Of a stretch of 41,540 nt of DNA, positions 25,425 through 33,014 are shown piece by piece. The position numbers and the translations under genes were made by a program. The DNA comes from Acidobacteriota bacterium (GTDB taxonomy: Bacteria > Acidobacteriota > Terriglobia > Terriglobales > Acidobacteriaceae), in NCBI GenBank assembly GCA_021806005.1, contig JAJZDM010000020.1, forward strand, positions 1 to 41,540, in the 5' to 3' direction. How positions within the stretch are numbered: the stretch's first letter is position 1; every line of letters begins with the position of its first letter. The notes under the pieces are model-generated. The model saw nothing but the letters and a program-made list of their open reading frames with translations, had not been told where the DNA came from and searched no databases.

Positions 25425-26948
25425 TCAGGAACGCATCGCCTTCAGCAGCCGCTTCACCCCAGCCCAGCGGACCCCCAGGCCCTTGCCATACATCACCTGG
25501 ATCAATCCTCCATACGCATCCTGGTCCATGCCCCGCGGCGGGTCCAGATGGAGCTTCACTCCCCCACGTCGTACCAGCACCGTCTTTACCGCGGTCATCT
25601 CCAGCAGCCCCTCGGCTCCGCGCGTCACTCCGTACCCGCTCTCTCCCCGTCCGCCGAAGGGAACCCGCGGATCCGCTGTAGGCACAATGATGTCGTTGAT
25701 CAGCAACGTTCCAGCGTTCAGCATGCTGCCCAGCATCCGCGCCATCTTTTCGTCTTTGCCATCGCAGAAGATCGAAACCCCCAGGCCATACGCGCACGTT
25801 GCATAGAGCTGCGGCACATGCAGCATCGACTCCGCCTCCAGCAACGAGATCACCGGAGCAAACAGATCACTGGATGCAACCGCCATCTCCGCGGAAGCGC
25901 GGTCCACAACCAACGGCCTCTGCGCCTCGGGCTGAAACGCTCCCTTCACCTCCGCACCCTTGCCCGCCGCCTCCTCCAGAGCCACGCGCAACCGCTCCGC
26001 GGTTCTCGCCTCCAGAGGTACCGCCGGAACCTTCGCCAGCTCCTCCTGCAACAGAGGCCGCAGCGCCGCCATCGTCTTCGGCGTCGCAAACAGCCGCCGT
26101 GGCGACAGGCACACGGCGGCGCCGTTCAGGCGCAGCCCAAAGGCCACCATCCTGGCTACCTCCTGCAGATCCGCCGAGGGCGTCACCACCATGGCATCGG
26201 CGCCAGAGAGCTCCAGCACCGCTGGTGTCGCACTCTCCGCCAGATCCTTCAGCAGAAGATGTCCGGTCCGGGAAGATCCCGTGAAGACCACCTTGTCCGG
26301 GCAGGTGGCCAGAACCCTCTGCGCCGCCTCCACGCTCTCGTCGGTCACCGTCAGCACCCCATCGGGCAGTCCCGCGTCGGCAAGAGCCCGCGCTACCTGC
26401 AGCGCCACCGCTTCGCCGCCCTGCCCCGGCTTCCAGGTAACGCGATTGCCCGCAGCCAGCGCCTGCAGAACCTGTGACCCCGGAATGAACAGCGGGAAGT
26501 TGGAAGGGCCAATCACCAGCACATGTCCCAGCGGAATACGCAGCACCTCCGCCGCCACACCCGCCAGCCACACCGGCCGCCCGCTCCAACCCAGCCTGCG
26601 CGGAGAAAGAATTCGCTCCGCCTTCCGCTCCAGAAACCTGCACCCCGCCAGCAAGGGCACAAGCTCCACCATCAGCGTGTCCGCCTTGCTGCGTGCCAGG
26701 CCCGGCCAGATCGCCTCCGGAAACTCCTGGGCTCGCTCCGCCATCAGCCTCCGCGCCGCGCGCAGAACCCGCACACGATCCTTCACCGGCATCGAGGCCC
26801 AGCGCTGCGAGCCGCTCCCCGCGGAAGGAGCAGGATGCATCGAGCAGGCACACTCGGGATCTAAGCGTGGGACTGGCAAGCATGGCGTCTCCGCCCTCTG
26901 CACCTCCACGCTCACGGTGCCGCTCTCCAGTCGCGCCTCACGATTCAT
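25425..26948 (-). CDS. aldehyde dehydrogenase family protein
   Basis: ATG 26948 follows GGGAG at a six-base spacing and gives about 507 aa. Canonical elements are present: VIGPSNFPLFIPGSQVLQALAAGN with the catalytic-site Asn, TWKPGQ with the cofactor Lys, VFTGSSRTGHLL, the general-base Glu in VLELSGADA, the nucleophile Cys in NGAAVCLSPRRLF, SSDLFAPVISLLE, and the C-terminal FGGRGESGYGVTRGAEGLLEM. It should oxidise an aldehyde with NAD(P)+; the substrate is not evident. The N-terminal 40 residues are divergent. The gene is followed by 177 bases without a gene before the VOC gene. Confidence 0.9.
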   Translation of the reverse strand: MNREARLESGTVSVEVQRAETPCLPVPRLDPECACSMHPAPSAGSGSQRWASMPVKDRVRVLRAARRLMAERAQEFPEAIWPGLARSKADTLMVELVPLLAGCRFLERKAERILSPRRLGWSGRPVWLAGVAAEVLRIPLGHVLVIGPSNFPLFIPGSQVLQALAAGNRVTWKPGQGGEAVALQVARALADAGLPDGVLTVTDESVEAAQRVLATCPDKVVFTGSSRTGHLLLKDLAESATPAVLELSGADAMVVTPSADLQEVARMVAFGLRLNGAAVCLSPRRLFATPKTMAALRPLLQEELAKVPAVPLEARTAERLRVALEEAAGKGAEVKGAFQPEAQRPLVVDRASAEMAVASSDLFAPVISLLEAESMLHVPQLYATCAYGLGVSIFCDGKDEKMARMLGSMLNAGTLLINDIIVPTADPRVPFGGRGESGYGVTRGAEGLLEMTAVKTVLVRRGGVKLHLDPPRGMDQDAYGGLIQVMYGKGLGVRWAGVKRLLKAMRS

Positions 26949-27009
26949 GGCATGCTCCCAAATCCGCAGCCAGGCCATCTCTGCCGAATCCGTCTCTGCA
27001 ACCGATCCG

Positions 27010-27468
27010 TCACAGCATCCCTCGAACAGTGCTCCTCACCCGCTCCGCAACCATACCGCAGACGATGTGGCTGCTGGTTTCGCCGCCGGCTTCGCTACCC
27101 GCCTGCCCCTCCACCGCCTCGACCGCGGGCAGCACCGTCTCACCCGCCAGGATCACCAGGGCAAGTCCAAAGATAGCACCCTGTCTCTGGGTCGCCACGG
27201 GATAAAACTCGGCCAGCGCACCGTAGGCGGCTCCAGCCGCGGCGCCAACCCCCCACGGAATCGCTCTGCTCATCCGCCGTCCCGTCTTCGTCTCCAGCGC
27301 ATGCCCGGTTCCCGTCTCCGCAGCCACATTCTCTGAACTCGTCTCCCCGGACGCGCGCCGAGGATGCAGCATCTCAACGGCAGACTTCGCCGCCGTCGCC
27401 ACCAGACCCGCTACCAATCCCGCCACCAGCCCTTTGGTCAGCGAGCGATCTCTGTCCGTCTCACTCAC
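27010..27468 (-). CDS. membrane protein resembling DUF1440/YagU
   Basis: Two adjacent GTG codons (27471 and 27468) follow a strong AAGGAGG. The second has the better spacing and gives about 152 aa. The protein begins polar (SETDRDRSLTK), then has Gly/Ala-rich hydrophobic segments: GLVAGLVAGLVATAAKSAVEML, PWGVGAAAGAAYGALAEFYPV, GAIFGLALVILAGETVLPAV, and a possible fourth at SSHIVCGMVAERV. This pattern, including an early HPRR and a PWG...YG segment, resembles DUF1440 inner-membrane proteins such as E. coli YagU, which has been linked to acid tolerance. The assignment is tentative. It lies 61 bases after the aldehyde dehydrogenase start and is transcribed toward it. Confidence 0.65.
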   Translation of the reverse strand: MSETDRDRSLTKGLVAGLVAGLVATAAKSAVEMLHPRRASGETSSENVAAETGTGHALETKTGRRMSRAIPWGVGAAAGAAYGALAEFYPVATQRQGAIFGLALVILAGETVLPAVEAVEGQAGSEAGGETSSHIVCGMVAERVRSTVRGML

Positions 27469-27717
27469 CACATCTCCTCCTTCATCCAGCACTGCCGCAC
27501 ATCGTACTCCTGTCGTAGCCCTCAGTCTCTCTTCCTGAGCCGGTCACAGGGGAAAAAACCACTCTCCCTATAGACCATCAAGAACCGGCCCACGGAAGCC
27601 GTCTTCCTAGGAATAGATGGCCGGAACCCGACGCGCGGTATCGCCGCTCCCGGCAGATAATGCCCCGGGGATCTCGAACCTCCGCATTTCAACCTCAGAA
27701 AGATCTCTGGCTGCTTC

Positions 27718-29250
27718 TCAAGCCGCGGCTGCATCCTCTCCATCCTCAAACGGCCGCAACTGGCTCTCGCTGGGCGGGGCCGTCATCAGGCTCACCACCA
27801 GCAGGCTCAGCAGCGAAACGATCAGCGCCGGAAGAATCGCATCCATTGCAGCCATCCCCGCGGGCAGATGCGGAACAATCGCATCCCAACTCACCGTAAT
27901 CACCGTTCCTGCCGCAATGCTCGCCACGGCTCCCGGGCCCGTTGCCCGCCGCCAGAAGAACGCCGCCAGAATCACCGGCGTAAGCGCTGCGGAGTAGATC
28001 GTATAGGCGTACAGCGACTTCTGCAGCACCGAGGTCGTCCCCAGCGACTGGTACAGCGCCCACCCCCCCAGCCCCGCCACCATCAGCCGGCTCACCAGCA
28101 ACACCTGCCGATTGCCCGCGTCCGGCCGCAGATAACGTACAAAAATATCATTGACCAGATTCGTCGCCGGTGAAAACAGGTAGTTATTGGCCGTCGAAAC
28201 CACCTTGGCGAAGACCGCACCCACCAGCAGAGCGCCCAGAATCGCCATAGGCTTCGATCCAGACTCCGCTCCGCTCCATCCGCCAAAGGCATGAATCGCC
28301 GTATACGCCAGAACCTCGCGCGGCCGCGCATGCACCTCACCGGCCTTGTACAGCGCCGACCCAACCACCGCAATCGCCACGATAATCGTCTCCAGGATTA
28401 CCGTTCCTATGATCCAGCCCACTGTCGCCCGCCGTGCGGCACTGGCGCTCTTGGCCGAAAAGAACTTCTGATACATCGACTGATTGCCCAGCATCAGCAG
28501 GCAGGTCGGCAGAAAGATCGCAAACGCAGACTGCACCTCCTGCGGCGCTCCTCCCGCCACCGTCGGCGCCACATAGTAGCTGCGAAACGGGCGCAGATCC
28601 CCGAAGATACGGAAGTGCGACGCCGGCAGCGCCGCCCGCACCGCGCTCCAACCCCCGCCCAGGTGAATCAGAACCGGCAGCGCCGCGATCATCGTAAAGG
28701 TCGCCAGCAGCCCTATCACCACGTCCATGTACGCCACCGAGCCCATCCCGGCGATCGCCGTAAACACCGTCACAAAGCAGGCCAGAATCACCTGCCCGCT
28801 GCGTGCCGTGATCTGCGGAAAGATCAGGTGCAGAATGTCCCCTCCGCCGATGAACTGGTAGCTGGTAATCGCGGTGTAGGTAAACAGAACAGCGATCACG
28901 CCCAGCACCCGCGCCGTCTGGTTGTACCTCGACTCCAGCAGATCCGGAATCGTGAACCGCGCAAATTTCCTCGCCCGCGGCGCGATGAAGTAAATCAGCA
29001 GCAACCCGGCCCATCCCCCGCCGGCCTGCCACAACGCGGCAAAGCCATGCTTGTAGGCATTCTCCGCTCCTCCCAGCAGCGAACCCGAACCGATCCAGCT
29101 TGAAAGCAGCGTAAACACCAGAACAAATGCCGGCAGCGAACGCCCTGCTACCAGGTAGTCCGCCTTGGTCTTCACGCTGCCCAGCCTGGCCAGCGACACA
29201 CCCATCAACGTCAGAACGATAAGGCCAAGAACGATAGCGTATAAGAACAT
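27718..29250 (-). CDS. sodium:solute symporter family (SSS) transporter
   Basis: The product, about 510 aa, has roughly 13 hydrophobic helices and SSS-family features: YLVAGRSLPAFVLVFTLLSSWIGSGSLLGGAENAY near the sodium site, LLLIYFIAPRARKFARFTIPDLLESRYNQ, and the mid-protein AKVVSTANNYLFSPATNLVNDIF. It should use the sodium gradient to import a small solute; which one cannot be told. ATG 29250 begins right at the first helix and is preferred over ATG 29280 and 29304, though none has a clear ribosome site. It is divergent from the M61 peptidase with 120 bases between. The 249 bases between its stop and the DUF1440-like gene contain a T6 tract on the minus strand (near 27551) but no gene. Confidence 0.9.
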   Translation of the reverse strand: MFLYAIVLGLIVLTLMGVSLARLGSVKTKADYLVAGRSLPAFVLVFTLLSSWIGSGSLLGGAENAYKHGFAALWQAGGGWAGLLLIYFIAPRARKFARFTIPDLLESRYNQTARVLGVIAVLFTYTAITSYQFIGGGDILHLIFPQITARSGQVILACFVTVFTAIAGMGSVAYMDVVIGLLATFTMIAALPVLIHLGGGWSAVRAALPASHFRIFGDLRPFRSYYVAPTVAGGAPQEVQSAFAIFLPTCLLMLGNQSMYQKFFSAKSASAARRATVGWIIGTVILETIIVAIAVVGSALYKAGEVHARPREVLAYTAIHAFGGWSGAESGSKPMAILGALLVGAVFAKVVSTANNYLFSPATNLVNDIFVRYLRPDAGNRQVLLVSRLMVAGLGGWALYQSLGTTSVLQKSLYAYTIYSAALTPVILAAFFWRRATGPGAVASIAAGTVITVSWDAIVPHLPAGMAAMDAILPALIVSLLSLLVVSLMTAPPSESQLRPFEDGEDAAAA

Positions 29251-29370
29251 GCGTGCGCCAATTCTATCCGAGACGCGCATTGATTCGACCCGATTCAGGA
29301 TCAACTCCCTCCAGGATGCTGTCTCTCATCCTTCCTTCAGTGTTAACCTCCCTCAAGGAGCAAATGAATC

Positions 29371-31287
29371 ATGTCGATCGTTCGCCGCATCTCCCTGGCC
29401 GTACTGAGCGTCTCCACCCTTGCCGCTGCTGCTCAGTCCACTCCCATCAACCTCGCCGTCGATCTCACCGATGCCCCCCGCAAAATTCTGCACGCTACGG
29501 AGACCATCCCCGTCGCCTCCAACTCCCAGCCCATGCCAATGACCCTTGTCTATCCGGAGTGGATCCCCGGCGAACACGGCCCCACCGGGCCCATCATCAA
29601 CCAGGCCGGCTTCACCATCACTACCCCCAGCGGTCAGAGCATCAAGTGGGAGCGTGACCTGGTGGACATGTACAGCTATCACATCACGGTTCCAGCCGGC
29701 GTCTCGCAACTGGACGTCAAGATGGACTTCCTGGCCACCGGTTCCGGCAACTTCACCGAGGGCGGTTCCACCAGCGCCAACCTCGCACTGCTGAGCTGGA
29801 ATACCCTCCTGGTCTATCCCCTCAACGGAGACATCCAGCACACCAACGTCGATGACATCATGGTCACTCCCTCGATCACCATCCCCACAGGATGGCGCTT
29901 CGGCACCGCGCTGGAGCCTGCCAGTGGCGCTACAGAAGCCTCCTCGCATGTCGTCTTCCAGACGGTATCTCTCTGCCAACTCGTCGACTCGCCGGTCCTC
30001 TCCGGCCGCTACTTCCGCGAGATTGACCTCGCTCCCGACGTTACCCCGCATCACTACCTCGACCTGGCCGGTGACGGTCCAGAGGACATCGCACTCTCCC
30101 AGCAGCACATCGACCAGTTCTCCAAGCTGGTGCGCGAAACCGGACTTCTCTATCACTCACGCCACTACGGCTCCTACCACTTTCTGGTCACGCTCTCCGA
30201 TCAGGTCGCGCACTTCGGCCTCGAACACCATCAGTCCTCCGATGATCGCGTCTCGGAGAAGAGCTTCGTCGATGAGGGCATGTTCACGGAGGCCGGCGAT
30301 CTTTTGCCGCACGAGTTCACCCACTCCTGGAACGGCAAGTACCGCCGCCCCGCCGGTCTTGCCACCGCCAACTACCAGGAACCCATGAAGGGCGACCTCC
30401 TTTGGGTCTACGAGGGACTCACCAACTACCTGGGGGACATCCTCGCGGCCCGCTCCGGCATCTGGAGCCCCGAGGTCTTCCGCGATCGCCTCGCCACCAT
30501 TGCCGCCGACCTCAACGATGCTCGCCCTGGACGCACCTGGCGCGACCTGCAGGACACCGCCACCTCCGCGCAGATCCTCTATGACGCCGGCGGCTCGTAT
30601 GACAACTGGCGCCGCGACGTCGACTACTACAGCGAAGGCGACCTGCTTTGGCTCGAGATCGACGAGACCATCCGCGCCAAAACCAAAGGCAAAAAGAGCC
30701 TGAATAACTTTCTGGCGGCCTTTGAAGGTCTGGGAGGCAACACGCCTCCCACGGTCGTGCCTTACACCTTTGACGACATCGTCAACGGCCTCAATGCCGT
30801 CGTGCCCAGCGACTGGGCGACCTTCCTCCGGACCCGACTGGACTCCAACCAGTTTCACGCACCTGAGATCGCCGGCATCAACACCCTCTCCGGATACCAT
30901 CTCGTCTACACCAGTAAACCCAACTACTGGTCACAACTCAACGAGAGCGACGGGCTTGACGCAACCTACTCGCTCGGCTTCACCGTAAACTCAGCCGGGA
31001 CCATCGGCGACGTCATCATCGGCAGTGTCGGCTACAGCGCGGGCATGGCCCCAGGCTTCCGGATCCTGGCCGTCAACAACCGCGCCTTTACCCCTGGACT
31101 GCTGCGGGCAGCCATCGATGACGCCAAGGGCAACGGCCCGGCCATCAGCCTGATCGTCGAGAACACCGGCTACTTCAAAGTGATCAACATCAACTACCAC
31201 GATGGCGAACGCTACCCGCAACTGGAGCGTGTCGACAATACCCCCGATCGTCTCGACGACATCCTCGCCCCACTCTCCGGTCAGTAG
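29371..31287 (+). CDS. secreted M61-family (glycyl aminopeptidase-like) metallopeptidase
   Basis: AAGGAG ten bases upstream supports ATG 29371. A signal peptide (MSIVRRISLAVLSVSTLAAAAQS) directs export. The M61 catalytic domain shows the zinc motif HEFTHSW with H314 and H318, catalytic Glu315, the third ligand Glu348 in WVYEGLTNYLGD, and the preceding FGLEHHQSS. A PDZ-like C-terminal domain (YSLGFTVNSAGTIGDVI, SAGMAPGFRILAVNNRAF) completes the 638 aa. It should hydrolyse peptides in the periplasm or outside the cell. Its stop is followed by a strong hairpin at 31343-31372. Confidence 0.94.
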   Translation: MSIVRRISLAVLSVSTLAAAAQSTPINLAVDLTDAPRKILHATETIPVASNSQPMPMTLVYPEWIPGEHGPTGPIINQAGFTITTPSGQSIKWERDLVDMYSYHITVPAGVSQLDVKMDFLATGSGNFTEGGSTSANLALLSWNTLLVYPLNGDIQHTNVDDIMVTPSITIPTGWRFGTALEPASGATEASSHVVFQTVSLCQLVDSPVLSGRYFREIDLAPDVTPHHYLDLAGDGPEDIALSQQHIDQFSKLVRETGLLYHSRHYGSYHFLVTLSDQVAHFGLEHHQSSDDRVSEKSFVDEGMFTEAGDLLPHEFTHSWNGKYRRPAGLATANYQEPMKGDLLWVYEGLTNYLGDILAARSGIWSPEVFRDRLATIAADLNDARPGRTWRDLQDTATSAQILYDAGGSYDNWRRDVDYYSEGDLLWLEIDETIRAKTKGKKSLNNFLAAFEGLGGNTPPTVVPYTFDDIVNGLNAVVPSDWATFLRTRLDSNQFHAPEIAGINTLSGYHLVYTSKPNYWSQLNESDGLDATYSLGFTVNSAGTIGDVIIGSVGYSAGMAPGFRILAVNNRAFTPGLLRAAIDDAKGNGPAISLIVENTGYFKVININYHDGERYPQLERVDNTPDRLDDILAPLSGQ

Positions 31288-31342
31288 TCTTTACCCTCCA
31301 CCCCACAGGTTGTAGAACCTCATGGCTGTAGACTCACCAGCG

Positions 31343-31372
31343 AGCGGCGTCTTCCCCTGCGAAGACGCCGCT
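31343..31372. terminator. 12-bp hairpin between convergent genes
   Basis: AGCGGCGTCTTC (31343-31354) and GAAGACGCCGCT (31361-31372) are perfect reverse complements around a 6-base loop. It lies 55 bases after the M61 stop and 74 bases from the stop of the convergent membrane protein, so it could end both transcripts. Neither side has a T tract, so termination would be unusual or Rho-assisted; an extragenic palindromic element is the alternative. Confidence 0.6.
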
Positions 31373-31446
31373 CCACGCTTACCCCACCTGGCACCCATCC
31401 CGCACAAAAACACCCTTGCGCGCGCCCGCCACTCCCGAAGGCTGGC

Positions 31447-32451
31447 CTACGGCTCCGGCCCCGCTCCACCGGCAGAAACCCCTCCAGGCTCACTCTCCCC
31501 CAACGCTGCTCCCATCATCCCCGTCAGGTCAGCCGCCTCCAGCCACATCCGCTGATCCAAGTACACCAGCGTCAGCCCGATCAACACCACCGGAGAGACC
31601 AGCATATGAGCAGTAAATCTCATCAGCAGCAGGAACACCTGCGCCAGCAGGTGTTCCTCGCGCGGGGTCCGGGCAATAAAGAAGATCATCGGGGCATCGA
31701 TCACTCCCCCCACCAGATACAGAACCCCCGCAATCAACAACACCACAAAGATCCGTCCCTTGGTCCCCACCGCCAGAGTCTTGCTCCTGCGCATTGACGC
31801 CCGCACCCCCGTGCCCTCCATCAGCGCCACCGGTATCGCCAGCGAGTTCCGTATATACGCAATCAGACCGTACCCTCCGCCACCCACCAGCGCCACCAAC
31901 AGGCCCAGCCCCACCTGCTTGCCCGACAACTCCATGCCCGGGATCACCGTCAGCAGAACTGCTCCGACCAGCAGCACAAACAACCAGACGGTGCTCCATC
32001 CCTGCCAGAGTCCGATCCCTACGTATCTCAGCCAGCCCCCGCTCGTCGCCTGCAGCGCCGCACCGGCCGTCACCCCCCGGCCCCGGTACTCGCCGCAAAG
32101 GGCGTACACGGAACCCGCCTGGACCACTGCGTACACCGGAAGCACCAGCAGCACCATCACCAGCGAAGCAATCTGCGCTTCAAGTGCCGCCATCCGGAGC
32201 CCATGCTCCACCAGTACCAGGCGGTGTATGAGCAGTTGTAAACAGTTCAGAATCAGATTGAAGATGCCCACCAGCGCAGCCAGCCCCGCAAACAACCAGA
32301 AATCTGCACGGTAGATCGCAAACGTGCGGTCCAGTAGCTCTCCGGTCGAGAGCGGCCGCAGCCGATGCGCCACACCCCCCGCACTCCGGTACTCCTCCGG
32401 CTGCAAAGGCTCAACCGGTCTGGCCGACGGCTCTTCCTCTCGCAGCGTCAT
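31447..32451 (-). CDS. multi-pass membrane protein, function unknown (GDPD-membrane-domain-like)
   Basis: ATG 32451, preceded by GGAGGAGAGCGGGAG, gives about 334 aa. An N-terminal cytoplasmic segment of about 45 residues is rich in Glu, Pro and Arg and leads to LRPLSTGELLDRTFAIYRADFWLFAGLAAL, an amphipathic-then-hydrophobic pattern typical of proteins with the glycerophosphodiester-phosphodiesterase membrane domain or its unnamed relatives. About six hydrophobic helices follow, with NSLAIPVALMEGTGVRASMRRSKTLAVG between helices. A Gly/Pro-rich tail ends the protein. No catalytic domain is present. An 11-bp palindrome at 31631-31658 lies within the coding sequence. Confidence 0.75.
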   Translation of the reverse strand: MTLREEEPSARPVEPLQPEEYRSAGGVAHRLRPLSTGELLDRTFAIYRADFWLFAGLAALVGIFNLILNCLQLLIHRLVLVEHGLRMAALEAQIASLVMVLLVLPVYAVVQAGSVYALCGEYRGRGVTAGAALQATSGGWLRYVGIGLWQGWSTVWLFVLLVGAVLLTVIPGMELSGKQVGLGLLVALVGGGGYGLIAYIRNSLAIPVALMEGTGVRASMRRSKTLAVGTKGRIFVVLLIAGVLYLVGGVIDAPMIFFIARTPREEHLLAQVFLLLMRFTAHMLVSPVVLIGLTLVYLDQRMWLEAADLTGMMGAALGESEPGGVSAGGAGPEP

Positions 32452-33014
32452 CTCCCGCTCTCCTCCCGTACCTGTCCGGCTCCCTGCGGTTGCTGGTCGC
32501 TCTGCGCCAGATCCAACTCCCATCGTAGATCTCTGCGCGCCTTGTCCCGGGCAGGTTCAGTGTGGGGGAAGAATAGCATCTGCGCTCATCGCACAGAATC
32601 CTCCCCCTATCGCATGGCAACCACTCCTCCGCCCTCGCACTTCGCCACCCGCTCCCTTTGGGACGTACCTGATTTGGTTCTTCCCCATCCAGAACTTCCT
32701 CGTGCAATGTGAAAGAGTGTCCTGTTTTACAACATCGCTAGAGAGTACTCGCGAAAGGTTCCTCGTACATTTGAATTACTTAATAGTTCCAACGGTTGGG
32801 ATGGTATTCTTGGCGCGACACCACTCGCTTTATGTGCCAGTTTTCATAAATGGAGACGGGCAAAGCTGCTGAATTGCTGAAAAATTCCTGGCAGGGGATC
32901 CTCCGCCGTCCGGTGCCGGGTTGCCATCGCCCTCATCTCGCCTGGGCAGCCGGCGCTGATCGACCAGGGGAACCAGCTTCTACTGTGAACTACCGGCCCT
33001 TGTTTGGAGGAATG
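32452..33014. other. long divergent intergenic region with AT-rich core
   Basis: This 563-base region separates the membrane protein (minus) from the Ig/NHL surface protein (plus). Bases from about 32700 to 32850 are markedly AT-richer than anything nearby and probably hold the promoters; TTCTTG-18-TATGTG at 32808-32837 is a weak candidate. The distal part forms a folded leader, described separately. In-frame starts further upstream (for example 32850) exist but lie within the apparent leader and lack ribosome sites. Confidence 0.55.
32821..32956 (+). promoter_or_regulatory. candidate structured 5' leader of the Ig/NHL surface-protein gene
   Basis: Three successive stem-loops can be drawn. 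TTTATG/CATAAA (32829-32834 with 32845-32850) is extended by CCA/TGG across a 5-base bulge. GAATT/AATTC (32871-32875 with 32883-32887) may be extended by TGC/GCA. GTGCCGG/CCGGCGC (32913-32919 with 32950-32956) has an inner TGCC/GGCA. The element contains GACGGGCAAAGC (32855-32866) and GCCGGGTTGCC (32915-32925), which resemble the second and last conserved strands of c-di-GMP-I (GEMM) riboswitches. The first GEMM strand is not found, so this class is not claimed. Confidence 0.35.

Noticed and set aside
27540-27570. Intrinsic terminator after the symporter at a minus-strand T6 tract
   Set aside because: The stem that can be drawn before the T run is only about four base pairs, with the T run inside it.
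32850-33014. Upstream in-frame start that would lengthen the Ig/NHL protein by about 55 residues
   Set aside because: It would put non-signal-like sequence before the clear signal peptide, and the ATG at 33015 has a strong GGAGG.
32650-33014. Full c-di-GMP-I riboswitch
   Set aside because: Only two of the conserved strands are resembled. The first strand and the GNRA-capped hairpin next to it could not be found, so only a generic structured leader is reported.
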